Below are positions 1 to 8,716 of a DNA stretch of 64,000 bases, piece after piece. The stretch comes from Fidelibacterota bacterium (GTDB lineage: Bacteria; Fidelibacterota; Marinisomatia; Marinisomatales; UBA1611), in contig JABHUQ010000090.1 of the NCBI GenBank assembly GCA_018658715.1, positions 40,976-104,975 of the forward strand, given 5' to 3'. A program made the translations under genes and the position numbers. The notes beneath the pieces are model-generated. The model saw only the letters and a program-made list of their open reading frames with translations, was not told the origin of the DNA and did no database searches. The stretch's first letter is position 1. The number at the start of each line of letters is the position of its first letter.

Positions 1-1330
1 TTTTACCATTCCAAGAAAATTCATGGTTCCCGGGGGTAAGTGTTTGATTCGCCAGTGTCATTACTTTTCTTCCCAATGTATCATAAATAATCAATAATAC
101 TTTTTCATTTTCGTGACTTGTTATTTTTATTTTACACGATTGATTAAATGGGTTCGGATAAATGTGTTTTATTCCTGGTGAAAGTGGAACAATATTGGAT
201 TGGACAGATACACTTTCTAATGCATTTCCTAATGCTTCAATAAATCCATTCATTTCATCTATTGTTCCTGTGGAAACGCGTAAATGGTTCGGCATATCCC
301 ATCCATGGCGAATAATATAACCAGCTTCAGACAGTGCTTCTGCTACAGGTTGCACTTCCACACCACAATCCACCATCATAAAACTTGTTTCAGATGGAAT
401 ATAAGACAATCCCAAATTATCAAACCCAGCATAAAGGATAGATTTTGCTTCTTGGTTTAAGGATAAAGTTGCATCAATGTGATCTATGTCTTCTAATGAT
501 GCAATGGCAGCTGCTTGAGATGTGCGTGTTACAGTCGCATACAATTGGACATCTTCTATTTGGTCCGTGAGTTCTGGGGTAGAAACAGTATACCCAATAC
601 GTTCCCCTGCTAAACCATAAACTTTAGAAAAAGTTCGAATAACCACAACAGGCTTCCCATCTTGGATATATGGAATAACAGTCTCATAATTTGGGTCTGT
701 TACATATTCATAATACGCTTCATCCACACATACGACAATGCCTTCAGGGACTTGGTCCATAAAAGATGCAAAATCATCTGACGTAAAAATGCGTCCTAGT
801 GGATTGTTTGGATTTACCAAAGAAATAAGTGTTGTATTCTCTGTTACAGCATCTAAAATCGCGGATAAATCAATGTCATAATTTTCATCTAGAGGCACAT
901 AGACGGCCGTCCCGCCGTTTGTTATAGCTTGATTTGCAATTTGCGTATAGGATGGATAAGCAGTAATCACTTCATCTTCGGGACCCAAAAAAGCATCAGC
1001 CACTTTCTGTATCATTTCTGTTGCGCCAGCTCCTACACAAAATTGGTCCGAACTCATTTCATAATATTCTGCAAGTACCGATTCAACATTGGTATTTAAC
1101 CAATTTGGGTATCGATGAGCCAAAACAGCTTCATCACGTAATGCTTGTAATCCCAGTGGAGATGGACCTAATGGATTTTCATTATAACAAATGCGCCCTA
1201 AATAATCTTCCGGTTCATCTATTGAGGAAAATGGCCGGGCTTGAATTCGCCCAACTCCCGGCAATATTGTAAAACTGAATAAACCAGCTGATTTAAAAAA
1301 GTTTCTTCGTGTAAATGTAGAATTTTTTAT
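1..1330 (-). CDS. Exported HisC-like PLP aminotransferase with C-terminal sorting-like domain (partial)
   Basis: Fold-type I PLP aminotransferase close to histidinol-phosphate aminotransferase. Counting from an ATA codon at 1330-1328, visible features are a twin-arginine motif TRRNFFK (residues 7-13) followed by a hydrophobic stretch, the HisC-like motif YNENPLGPSP (about 49-58), and the PLP-lysine motif TFSKVYGLAGERIGY. After the catalytic domain comes IYPNPFNQSCKIKI, then TLTPGNHEFSWNGK at the window edge, which is the start of a type IX secretion/FlgD-like C-terminal domain; the gene runs off the left edge. No ATG, GTG or TTG lies upstream of the twin arginines in this frame. ATA with a GAGG five bases upstream is the best start I can offer. 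It follows the AlkB-like gene in the same frame. The PLP fold is certain; an extracytoplasmic location is inferred; the substrate is unknown. Confidence 0.85.
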   Translation of the reverse strand, partial: MKNSTFTRRNFFKSAGLFSFTILPGVGRIQARPFSSIDEPEDYLGRICYNENPLGPSPLGLQALRDEAVLAHRYPNWLNTNVESVLAEYYEMSSDQFCVGAGATEMIQKVADAFLGPEDEVITAYPSYTQIANQAITNGGTAVYVPLDENYDIDLSAILDAVTENTTLISLVNPNNPLGRIFTSDDFASFMDQVPEGIVVCVDEAYYEYVTDPNYETVIPYIQDGKPVVVIRTFSKVYGLAGERIGYTVSTPELTDQIEDVQLYATVTRTSQAAAIASLEDIDHIDATLSLNQEAKSILYAGFDNLGLSYIPSETSFMMVDCGVEVQPVAEALSEAGYIIRHGWDMPNHLRVSTGTIDEMNGFIEALGNALESVSVQSNIVPLSPGIKHIYPNPFNQSCKIKITSHENEKVLLIIYDTLGRKVMTLANQTLTPGNHEFSWNGK

Positions 1331-1335
1331 GTGAG

Positions 1336-1341
1336 CCTCGT
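1336..1341 (-). promoter_or_regulatory. Shine-Dalgarno-like site in front of an apparent ATA start
   Basis: On the minus strand ACGAGG lies five bases upstream of ATA at 1330-1328. It is the only purine-rich site between the AlkB-like stop codon (1345-1343) and the twin-arginine codons. It supports initiation at ATA but does not prove it. Confidence 0.35.
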
Positions 1342-1342
1342 T

Positions 1343-2458
1343 TTAAATATCTAGCCCGTATTGGGCTTCCCATAGATCCAGTGAGTTGGATATAATTTTG
1401 TCCCATAATGGCGGGATTAAACAAATAAATAATGTAGTCAAATAACCATAAGGCATTTGGGGCGCTTCTGGATATGGGTCTAGTCTCCAGAAAGGGACTC
1501 GAGGTTTTTCGTGATGAGCAGAATGACGCGTTAATGAGAATAGAAGGATACTACTCATTCGACTATTTGTATTCCAAGAGTGTTCAGGGCCTACTGGATT
1601 ATCAGGCTGGCGTCTTAATCCATAATGTTCCATATAATTTACAATTTCTAAAATAAATTTTGCTAGTATAGCTTGGGCAATAAAAAGTGCAATTCCAAAT
1701 TTTCCTCCAGCGAAATAAAATATAAAAGCAATAAAAATGGACATGGCATAACCGGTGAGCATTTGATTATGTAATGAAAAAAGAAAATGATTTTTCCGTT
1801 TAAGTCTCTTTCGCTCCAATTTCCATGCACTGATATGCCCTAAAACAGATGAACGAATGAAAAAAGAATATACATTTTCACCCTTGCGTGCTGATGCGGG
1901 GTCAGCATCTGTCCCAACCGTAACGTGATGACCATAAACATGTTCAATAGAAAAATCAGCATTACAACTTGCGGATAGTAACCATCGACCTTCCAACATG
2001 GATAGCCTATTTTTTATTCTATGAGTAAGCTCATGTCCTACATTGGTACCATACCCGGCAACAATGAACCCTACACCTAATACTGCCCCTAAATAGTCTG
2101 TTGCTATATTTTGATTTCTTGATTCTAAAAAAGAATAAGAAAAATAATTCGACATTAGTTGTCCAAGCCCTAAAAAATCTTCATGTCCTTTTCCAGTAGA
2201 CCAAGCGAGCGATAATAATAAGAATCCAATAAATGGAAGTGCTAGATGTAAGGGGATTTCAACCAACCAGGGATGTGTATAATGATGAGTTAACTCATCA
2301 TCGCCTAAAAAAGCATCTCCGAAAATAAAAACAAAACATAAAGTTGAAAACCCAAGCCACATCCAGTGGCCACCTAAGAAAATACCGGTTATAATAATCC
2401 CAGAGATTAATGGGGTCAAATAATATTTTATAATATGAATCATCTCAGCATTCCTCAT
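1343..2458 (-). CDS. AlkB-type alkane/xylene monooxygenase-like membrane di-iron hydroxylase
   Basis: Integral membrane non-haem di-iron hydroxylase of 371 aa, within the size range of the AlkB family, which hydroxylates terminal methyl groups of alkanes or related substrates. All the histidine boxes are visible: HELTH at 142-146, EHVYGHHVTVGTDADPASAR from 172, the AlkB-specific NYMEHYGLRRQ, and RHSAHHEKP near the C-terminus. Hydrophobic segments at about 12-30, 35-50, 68-88, 120-138, 238-255 and 345-362 fit membrane helices. No rubredoxin or rubredoxin reductase gene lies beside it, so the electron donor must be elsewhere. The secreted aminotransferase follows directly downstream. Family assignment is strong; n-alkane as substrate is inferred. 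Confidence 0.88.
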   Translation of the reverse strand: MRNAEMIHIIKYYLTPLISGIIITGIFLGGHWMWLGFSTLCFVFIFGDAFLGDDELTHHYTHPWLVEIPLHLALPFIGFLLLSLAWSTGKGHEDFLGLGQLMSNYFSYSFLESRNQNIATDYLGAVLGVGFIVAGYGTNVGHELTHRIKNRLSMLEGRWLLSASCNADFSIEHVYGHHVTVGTDADPASARKGENVYSFFIRSSVLGHISAWKLERKRLKRKNHFLFSLHNQMLTGYAMSIFIAFIFYFAGGKFGIALFIAQAILAKFILEIVNYMEHYGLRRQPDNPVGPEHSWNTNSRMSSILLFSLTRHSAHHEKPRVPFWRLDPYPEAPQMPYGYLTTLFICLIPPLWDKIISNSLDLWEAQYGLDI

Positions 2459-2506
2459 GAATGATGGATGAATTTATAATGAATTAAAGAAAATATCTTA
2501 AAAAGG

Positions 2507-3589
2507 TTAATCTAGGATCATAAGTTCTTTGGATGTTTGATTAAGAACTTCACACCCATTCTTTTGAATAATAACATCATCTTCAATGCGTACTCCTCCC
2601 CACTCGGGGATATAAATTCCTGGCTCGATGGTAACAACATAATTTTCTTGGAGTGTATCCGTGCTCATGGAACTCAATCGTGGCATCGTATGAATCTCTA
2701 AACCAAGCCCGTGTCCTGTAGAATGGATATAATATTCCCCATAACCTGCGCCATCAATATGGTTTCGAGTTAATGCATCCGCATCTTTACAGGATAATCC
2801 TGCCTTTACGCCATCCAGACCTTTTTGTTGAGACACTTTTACAATTTCATATATTTCGCGATGGCGGTCTGTGGCTTCTCCCACAACAGGTGTGCGCGTC
2901 ATGTCCGCATGATATCCAGCATATTTTGCTGCAGCATCAATCACAATAAAATCACCTTTTTCAAAAGGCCTATCTCCAGAAACAGCATGTGGTAAAGCGC
3001 TGTTGGCTCCTGTTGCAACAATGGGTGAATAAGCTTCTCCGTCCCCATATGCACGATATCGGAATGACAATTCATTGGCTATTTCCTTTTCGGTGACACC
3101 AACTTTAATCATCGGAAGTACTTCTTTATATACTTGATCTGTAATTTCCACAGCAGTACGCAAAGCATCTAATTCAGTATCATCCTTAACGGCAGCTAAT
3201 TCTTCAATAATGCGACTTGTTTTTTCCCAATTCACGTGTGTGAATTGTTTCTTCATGTTGTTGAACAAACTTACAGACACAAAGTCTGCCTCAAACCCAA
3301 GTTTGATTCCATCAGATAAATCACAATTTTTAGACATCATTTTTAAATGTGCTTCATTCCCAATAATGCGATTGAATCCTTTAACTTCACTTTTAGATTG
3401 GGTTAAATATCTTCCATCTGAAAAGAAATATTGATTATCCATTGTGACTAGGCATGAACCAGCAGAACCAGTGAATCCAGTCATATATCGAACATTGGTC
3501 ATATTTGTAATATATATCCCGTCAAGATTCTGTTCTGATAAGGATGCGGTTAGTCGGTCAAGACGCTGGGAATAAATAAGGTCGCTCAT
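2507..3589 (-). CDS. Xaa-Pro peptidase, M24B family
   Basis: Metal-dependent peptidase of 360 aa that removes residues next to proline (aminopeptidase P or prolidase type), probably cytoplasmic since no signal peptide is seen. An N-terminal creatinase-type domain (about 1-130) precedes the pita-bread catalytic domain. Likely metal ligands are visible: two Asp in VIDAAAKYAGYHADMTRT, His in HSTGHGLGLEIHTMP, Glu in TIEPGIYIPEWGG, and the last Glu in VRIEDD. The length is typical of short bacterial PepQ/YqhT-like enzymes. It lies between the TPR gene and the AlkB-like gene, with short gaps on both sides. Whether it is a di- or tripeptide enzyme cannot be decided from sequence. Confidence 0.9.
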   Translation of the reverse strand: MSDLIYSQRLDRLTASLSEQNLDGIYITNMTNVRYMTGFTGSAGSCLVTMDNQYFFSDGRYLTQSKSEVKGFNRIIGNEAHLKMMSKNCDLSDGIKLGFEADFVSVSLFNNMKKQFTHVNWEKTSRIIEELAAVKDDTELDALRTAVEITDQVYKEVLPMIKVGVTEKEIANELSFRYRAYGDGEAYSPIVATGANSALPHAVSGDRPFEKGDFIVIDAAAKYAGYHADMTRTPVVGEATDRHREIYEIVKVSQQKGLDGVKAGLSCKDADALTRNHIDGAGYGEYYIHSTGHGLGLEIHTMPRLSSMSTDTLQENYVVTIEPGIYIPEWGGVRIEDDVIIQKNGCEVLNQTSKELMILD

Positions 3590-3604
3590 AATTTTTTGAT
3601 GGGG

Positions 3605-4348
3605 TTAATTGTTTGAAATGAAATCGTTGATTTCTTTTCTTTCTCGTTTTATTCTATCTAACGATTCACCTTTTTGTTCTAATACATTTAATACTTCTAA
3701 AGCTTGGTTTAAGAGGCCTTGGTTTTTTAGTACTGTAACCATGGTAAACGTTGCTAATCTATTACTTATTTTTAATGGTTCAGTATCTTCTTTATAATCT
3801 GGTATTGTAATGGGGTTAGTAGGTTTGGTTTCTGCGGAAAGCGGTTCTTTTTGTTTTTTACTTACGGGTGGATCTGCTAATTTTTTCTTGGATGCAACAA
3901 TGCGTTTTTTCGTTTCTTTTTGTTGTGCGGATACTTCTTTTTTCAGTTGCATGTCCATTCTTTGAACAAATACTTGAGCTGCTTCATTCGCAGGATCTAA
4001 CTCTAGGACTTTTTTCCAATGGGTGAATAATGTTTTTGGTGATCGCTCTAATTCTGTTTGAACACTACATAATTCTAATGTTGCATTCAAATGATCAGAT
4101 GGATAATTAAGGCTCATAATAAACGCTTTTTCAGCCGCTTTTAAATTTCCAGCTTCTTTTTCAACTAAACCTAAAAGGTAATGCCCTTCTTGGTCATATT
4201 CATGGTACCCAAGTCCAATTTCACAGACTTTCCTAGCACGATAATAATCACCTTTAGAATAATATTTTTCTGCTAATACAGGAAAAAGAATTGTATCCAT
4301 ATGGTCAGCAAAATATAGTTCTAATTCTAATAGGCTTTGAATATTCAT
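3605..4348 (-). CDS. TPR-repeat protein with charged linker
   Basis: A 247-aa protein without a signal peptide. Residues about 20-130 read as tetratricopeptide-like helices (YYSKGDYYRARKVCEIGLGY, GHYLLGLVEKEAGNLKAAEK, WKKVLELDPANEAA). A Lys/Pro-rich linker follows (about 140-190), then another helical pair (ATFTMVTVLKNQGLLNQALE) that resembles a final TPR. It is a likely scaffold or adaptor; the partner is unknown. It starts three bases after the B12-binding gene ends, so the two are probably co-transcribed. The family is inferred from repeat pattern only. Confidence 0.7.
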   Translation of the reverse strand: MNIQSLLELELYFADHMDTILFPVLAEKYYSKGDYYRARKVCEIGLGYHEYDQEGHYLLGLVEKEAGNLKAAEKAFIMSLNYPSDHLNATLELCSVQTELERSPKTLFTHWKKVLELDPANEAAQVFVQRMDMQLKKEVSAQQKETKKRIVASKKKLADPPVSKKQKEPLSAETKPTNPITIPDYKEDTEPLKISNRLATFTMVTVLKNQGLLNQALEVLNVLEQKGESLDRIKRERKEINDFISNN

Positions 4349-4351
4349 ATC

Positions 4352-4756
4352 TTATCTACGATGTGATTGAACCCATTCAGTTATAAAATCAACAGTTTCT
4401 TGGACGGGAGTACCGGGGCCGAATAATCCACCCACACCAAGTGATTTTAATTCATCCATATCCTTTTGGGGAATAATACCACCTCCAACAAGCAGAACAT
4501 CATTTATTCCTTTTTCCTTCATTAGGTTGAGAACTCGAGGGAAAATAGTCATATGAACATTATTTAAACTTGATAAAGCAATAACATCAGCATCTTCTTG
4601 CAGGGCAGCTGAAACAATCATTTCGGGCGTTTGGCGTAAACCGAGATATATAACTTCCATCCCAGCATCACGATAAGCAGCAGCTAAAACTTTTATTCCT
4701 CTATCATGACCATCTAAACCAGGCTTCGCCATTATTATGCGTATTTTTCTTTCCAT
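4352..4756 (-). CDS. Stand-alone cobalamin-binding subunit, methylmalonyl-CoA mutase C-terminal type
   Basis: A 134-aa single domain matching the B12-binding (Rossmann-like) C-terminal domain of methylmalonyl-CoA mutase and related acyl-CoA mutases. It has the DxHxxG base-off cobalamin motif in [13 protein letters not shown], then [16 protein letters not shown] and GLFGPGTP, all typical of the family. In split mutases this subunit pairs with a separate catalytic chain, which is not in this window. The stretch 4757-4841 upstream holds no gene and could carry its promoter. Assignment to the B12 domain is secure; the exact mutase is not. Confidence 0.88.
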   Translation of the reverse strand: MERKIRIIMAKPGLDGHDRGIKVLAAAYRDAGMEVIYLGLRQTPEMIVSAALQEDADVIALSSLNNVHMTIFPRVLNLMKEKGINDVLLVGGGIIPQKDMDELKSLGVGGLFGPGTPVQETVDFITEWVQSHRR

Positions 4757-4841
4757 AAGACTTAAAATTAAAAAGCATCATTCTCACTTCATAACCAAAT
4801 CATTTTATAATATTTAGCTGAAAGTGGTGATTTTTTCCCTA

Positions 4842-5285
4842 TTATTGTGTACTGTCTAAAACAAATGTGACGGGTCCATCGTTTACTAAAGAAACATCCA
4901 TTGTTGCGCCAAATTCCCCGGATTGGACGGGAACTCCTTCTTGACTCATTTGTGCAATAAAGTATTCATATAATGCATTCCCTTTTTCGGGAGAAGCTGC
5001 ACCCAAAAAACTAGGGCGGCGTCCTTTTCGTGTATCGCCACATAACGTAAATTGACTAATAACTAAAGCAGATCCACCTATATCTAATAAAGATAGATTC
5101 ATTTTATCATTATGATCATTGAATATTCGAAAATGTTTCATTTTATGTACTAAATAATCTGCATCTTTCTCTTGATCATTTTCCGCTACTCCAAGCAAAA
5201 CAACCAAACCTTGCCCAATTTCTCCAACAGTTGACTGATTGACTGTTACTTTACCTTGAGAGCATCTTTGAATAACGGCAATCAT
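4842..5285 (-). CDS. dtd: D-aminoacyl-tRNA deacylase
   Basis: Proofreading enzyme that hydrolyses D-aminoacyl-tRNAs. It is 147 aa from the chosen start MIAVIQRCSQGKV, which matches the usual N-terminus and forms an ATGA overlap with the dnaE stop; a start three codons upstream is possible but unlikely. Family signatures are visible: SQFTLCGDTRKGRRPSF in the middle and NDGPVTF, containing the Gly-cisPro motif, near the C-terminus. It is translationally coupled to dnaE. Confidence 0.95.
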   Translation of the reverse strand: MIAVIQRCSQGKVTVNQSTVGEIGQGLVVLLGVAENDQEKDADYLVHKMKHFRIFNDHNDKMNLSLLDIGGSALVISQFTLCGDTRKGRRPSFLGAASPEKGNALYEYFIAQMSQEGVPVQSGEFGATMDVSLVNDGPVTFVLDSTQ

Positions 5286-8200
5286 TCTATCCAAATATTA
5301 TCTTTACCGTAAATGTCTCTCAATTGTCTTAAGAATTCACGTTCGGTAGAAACTTTAATATTGTGTACTAAAACACGCGTTGGCTTATGACCGTTTCCAT
5401 TTGGTAAATGAAAAATAACACCGCATTTCCCGGGAAATCGATGAGCCAATGAATAAACTTGTTCCACAGATTCAGCATTGGAAAACCCACTATCAAACCG
5501 AATATTTAGCCGTGTAGATAATAAATCTCTCACTCGATCAATCGGAATAATTTCATCCGCTAACATTTTAAAATCTGAAAAATCTGAATTATCGGATGGT
5601 TTCCCTTTTACAAAAACGACTTTACCATCTTCGACTAAATCTTCATACTTCCTGTAGCATTCACTAAATGCAACAATTTCTGCCCTACCGCCTAAACAGT
5701 CTAAACTAAAAAAGGCCATTGGGTTATTTCGGCGATCATATCGTCGCGTGATAGATGTAATAAGTCCACCAACTGTAATTACATCATTTTTTGATAATGT
5801 CATTTCACTTTCAAAATCAGCATTAGAAAATTCTTCTAAATCTTCTGCATGTTCCAATAGTGGGTGACCTGTCAAATATAAGCCTAAAACTTCTTTCTCT
5901 TTAGCAAGAGTATCCTGTTCTTCCCATTCTGCAACATCGGGTAGGTTAGGTGTGCGTATTAAATCACTTTGGCCATCTGCATTACCAAACATATCCACTT
6001 GGTTTTGATCTCTTCCGTTTTGCATTTGCTGACCATATCTAATCGCATCATCTACAGCTTGGTACATCTGAGCTCTAGCCCCTTCAAAATTATCCATCGC
6101 TCCAGCAAGGACAAGACTTTCAAGTACTTTTTTATTAACTGTTCTTTGTTCTACTCTCGCACATAAATCAAAGATAGAATCAAAAGGCCCATTTTCATCT
6201 CTATCTTCAATAATTTTTTCTAATGCTTTAAGACCTACATTTTTTATTGCATTCAAGCCATAAGAAATGGATTTTTCTCCAACCGGTCTAAAATGGACAT
6301 TCGAAACATTTATATCTGGGAGATTAACTTCAATCCCAAACTTTCTACATTCATTAATTAAAATTACAACACGATCCGTGGTTGTCATTTCACTGGTTAA
6401 ATTTGCAGATAAAAATTCTGCCGGATAATGCTCTTTCAACCAGGCTGTTTGATATGCAATATATGCATAAGCAACAGAATGACTTTTATTAAACCCATAT
6501 TGAGCGAATTTTTCAATTAAAGCAAAAATATCACGCGCTTTTTTTGAAGAGATTTTTTTCCGCCCTGCCCCTTCAACAAATTTAACAGACATTTCATCCA
6601 TTAAAGATTTGATCTTTTTACCCATGGCACGACGCATTAAATCCGCTTCCGCCAGTGTAAAGTCAGCAACCTCGTGAGCAATTTGCATTACTTGCTCCTG
6701 GTATACGATAATCCCATACGTTTCTTTTAAGATAGGCTCCATAATTGGATGTGCGTATTTGATCTGTTTTTTCCCATGCTTCCGATCAATAAATTCAGAA
6801 ATATTCTGCATAGGACCTGGACGGTACAATGCATTCATCGCTACCAAATCATCTAAAACAGTTGGTTTAAGTTTTTTAAGAAATTCCCTCATTCCAGATG
6901 ATTCAAACTGAAAGACGCCTATGGTTAATCCCTTCGCAAAAAGTTCATAAACTTTTTCATCATCCATTGGGATTTTTTCTATATCAATATCAATCCCTTT
7001 TTCTTTGATAAGTTTTACCGCCTTATCAATAACAGTAAGGTTTCTCAAACCAAGAAAATCCATCTTAAGCAATCCAAGCTCTTCAAGTCCTTTCATGTCA
7101 TACTGACTTGTAACATCACCCGTATTTGATTTATATAAAGGAACGTAATCTGTTAATTCTCCTGGAACAACAACAACACCTGCTGCATGAGTTGATGCAT
7201 GCCGATTCATCCCTTCGAGAATTTTTGATTGAGTAATTAATTCTTTATAAGCACCATCTGCCATTTTTTGTAATTCAGAGCTCTTTTTTAATGCACTATC
7301 AAGTGTAATATTTAATTCATTTGGAATTGCCTTCGCAACTCGATCAACCTCATTATATGAAAAACCCAATACACGCCCAACATCCCGTACCACTTGCTTC
7401 GCCTTCATTTTCCCAAAAGTGATAATTTGTGTTACAGAATTTTCACCATATTCACCTTTAATATAATCAATCACTTCGCCTCGACGCTCAATACAAAAGT
7501 CAATATCAATATCTGGCATACTAACGCGATCAGGATTTAAAAATCGTTCAAAAAGCAAATCGTGTTTTAAAGGATTAATATTTGTTATCCCAAGTGCGTA
7601 TGACACTAAACTTCCTGCAGCAGATCCGCGACCTGGCCCAACAGGGATTCCATTATTTTTAGCATATTTAACAAAATCAGCTGTAATTAAAAAATAGCCA
7701 GCGTAACCCATATTCTTTATAACAGCTAGTTCGTGATCAAGTCTTTTTCTTGCGTCGGGTGAAATATCACCCAACAATGATTCTGTACCTGAATCAGATA
7801 AATATTTTAAATAATCATCTGCGTCCTGTGTGGGAGAGCCTTCGGGAATCATGTACTGTGGCAATAATAAGTTCCCAAATGTCAAATCCATATCAATGCT
7901 ATCCGCAATACGTCGTGTGTTTTCTATAGCTCCTGAATAATCTTTGAATAAATGATGCATTTCATCTTGAGATTTGAAATAAAATTCGGGAGTTGCATAT
8001 TTTAAACGCTTTGTATCAGTTTGAACTGCACCCGTACCTAAACAAATATGAATATCATGAGCATTGGCATGATCTTTTTTTGAATAATGTGCATCATTTG
8101 TACATACCATAGGTAACTCCAAATCAGCAGATAACTTTTGCATATTTTTAATATTTTCTGCTTCTTCAGGAATTCCATGGTTTTGGATTTCTAAATAATA

Positions 8201-8716
8201 TCTATCCGGAAATATTTCGGAAAATTTTAAAGCTATTTCACGTGCACCTTTATAGTCGCCTTTTAACATTCTTTCAGGGACAGCGCCTTTTAAACAACCT
8301 GAGAGACAAATTAATCCTTCACTAAACTCTGATAACAGATCCATATCAATACGTGGGCGATAATAAAATCCTTCAAGATAACCCGCGGTGACCAATTTCA
8401 TGAGATTTCTGTAACCGACGTTATTTTGCGCTAATAAGATTAAATGATTGTTTCCCCACCCACTTTCAGCTGTTGTTTTTTTCTCAAATCGACTCCCAAC
8501 CGCAACATATACTTCACAACCAATAATAGGCTTTACACCTGCTTTCTTTGCAGACTTATAGTATGGGACAACGCTAAACATATTACCATGTTCTGTTAAA
8601 GCAACAGAATCCATATTTAAATCGCCAATGGTATTAACCAATTGATCTACACGTTGTGCTCCATCCAGCAAACTATAGTCAGAATGATTGTGAAGATGTA
8701 CGAATTCAGATGTCAT
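5282..8716 (-). CDS. dnaE: DNA polymerase III alpha subunit
   Basis: Replicative polymerase, 1144 aa, typical for DnaE (not PolC, since no exonuclease insertion is seen). The N-terminal PHP domain starts with VHLHNHSDYSLLDGA (about residues 6-20). The catalytic palm includes GPGRGSAAGSLVSYALGIT and PDIDIDFCIERR, which holds catalytic Asp residues. YRPGPMQNISEFIDRKHG and IIVYQEQVMQIA are characteristic. The HhH region and an OB-fold (about 970-1060, NDVITVGGLITSITRR) follow. The start overlaps the end of the UbiA gene by 11 bases and the end overlaps dtd by four. Confidence 0.97.
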   Translation of the reverse strand: MTSEFVHLHNHSDYSLLDGAQRVDQLVNTIGDLNMDSVALTEHGNMFSVVPYYKSAKKAGVKPIIGCEVYVAVGSRFEKKTTAESGWGNNHLILLAQNNVGYRNLMKLVTAGYLEGFYYRPRIDMDLLSEFSEGLICLSGCLKGAVPERMLKGDYKGAREIALKFSEIFPDRYYLEIQNHGIPEEAENIKNMQKLSADLELPMVCTNDAHYSKKDHANAHDIHICLGTGAVQTDTKRLKYATPEFYFKSQDEMHHLFKDYSGAIENTRRIADSIDMDLTFGNLLLPQYMIPEGSPTQDADDYLKYLSDSGTESLLGDISPDARKRLDHELAVIKNMGYAGYFLITADFVKYAKNNGIPVGPGRGSAAGSLVSYALGITNINPLKHDLLFERFLNPDRVSMPDIDIDFCIERRGEVIDYIKGEYGENSVTQIITFGKMKAKQVVRDVGRVLGFSYNEVDRVAKAIPNELNITLDSALKKSSELQKMADGAYKELITQSKILEGMNRHASTHAAGVVVVPGELTDYVPLYKSNTGDVTSQYDMKGLEELGLLKMDFLGLRNLTVIDKAVKLIKEKGIDIDIEKIPMDDEKVYELFAKGLTIGVFQFESSGMREFLKKLKPTVLDDLVAMNALYRPGPMQNISEFIDRKHGKKQIKYAHPIMEPILKETYGIIVYQEQVMQIAHEVADFTLAEADLMRRAMGKKIKSLMDEMSVKFVEGAGRKKISSKKARDIFALIEKFAQYGFNKSHSVAYAYIAYQTAWLKEHYPAEFLSANLTSEMTTTDRVVILINECRKFGIEVNLPDINVSNVHFRPVGEKSISYGLNAIKNVGLKALEKIIEDRDENGPFDSIFDLCARVEQRTVNKKVLESLVLAGAMDNFEGARAQMYQAVDDAIRYGQQMQNGRDQNQVDMFGNADGQSDLIRTPNLPDVAEWEEQDTLAKEKEVLGLYLTGHPLLEHAEDLEEFSNADFESEMTLSKNDVITVGGLITSITRRYDRRNNPMAFFSLDCLGGRAEIVAFSECYRKYEDLVEDGKVVFVKGKPSDNSDFSDFKMLADEIIPIDRVRDLLSTRLNIRFDSGFSNAESVEQVYSLAHRFPGKCGVIFHLPNGNGHKPTRVLVHNIKVSTEREFLRQLRDIYGKDNIWIE

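Noticed and set aside
1474..1656. Plus-strand open frame opposite the AlkB-like gene
   Set aside because: Antisense of a strongly conserved gene; no independent coding evidence.
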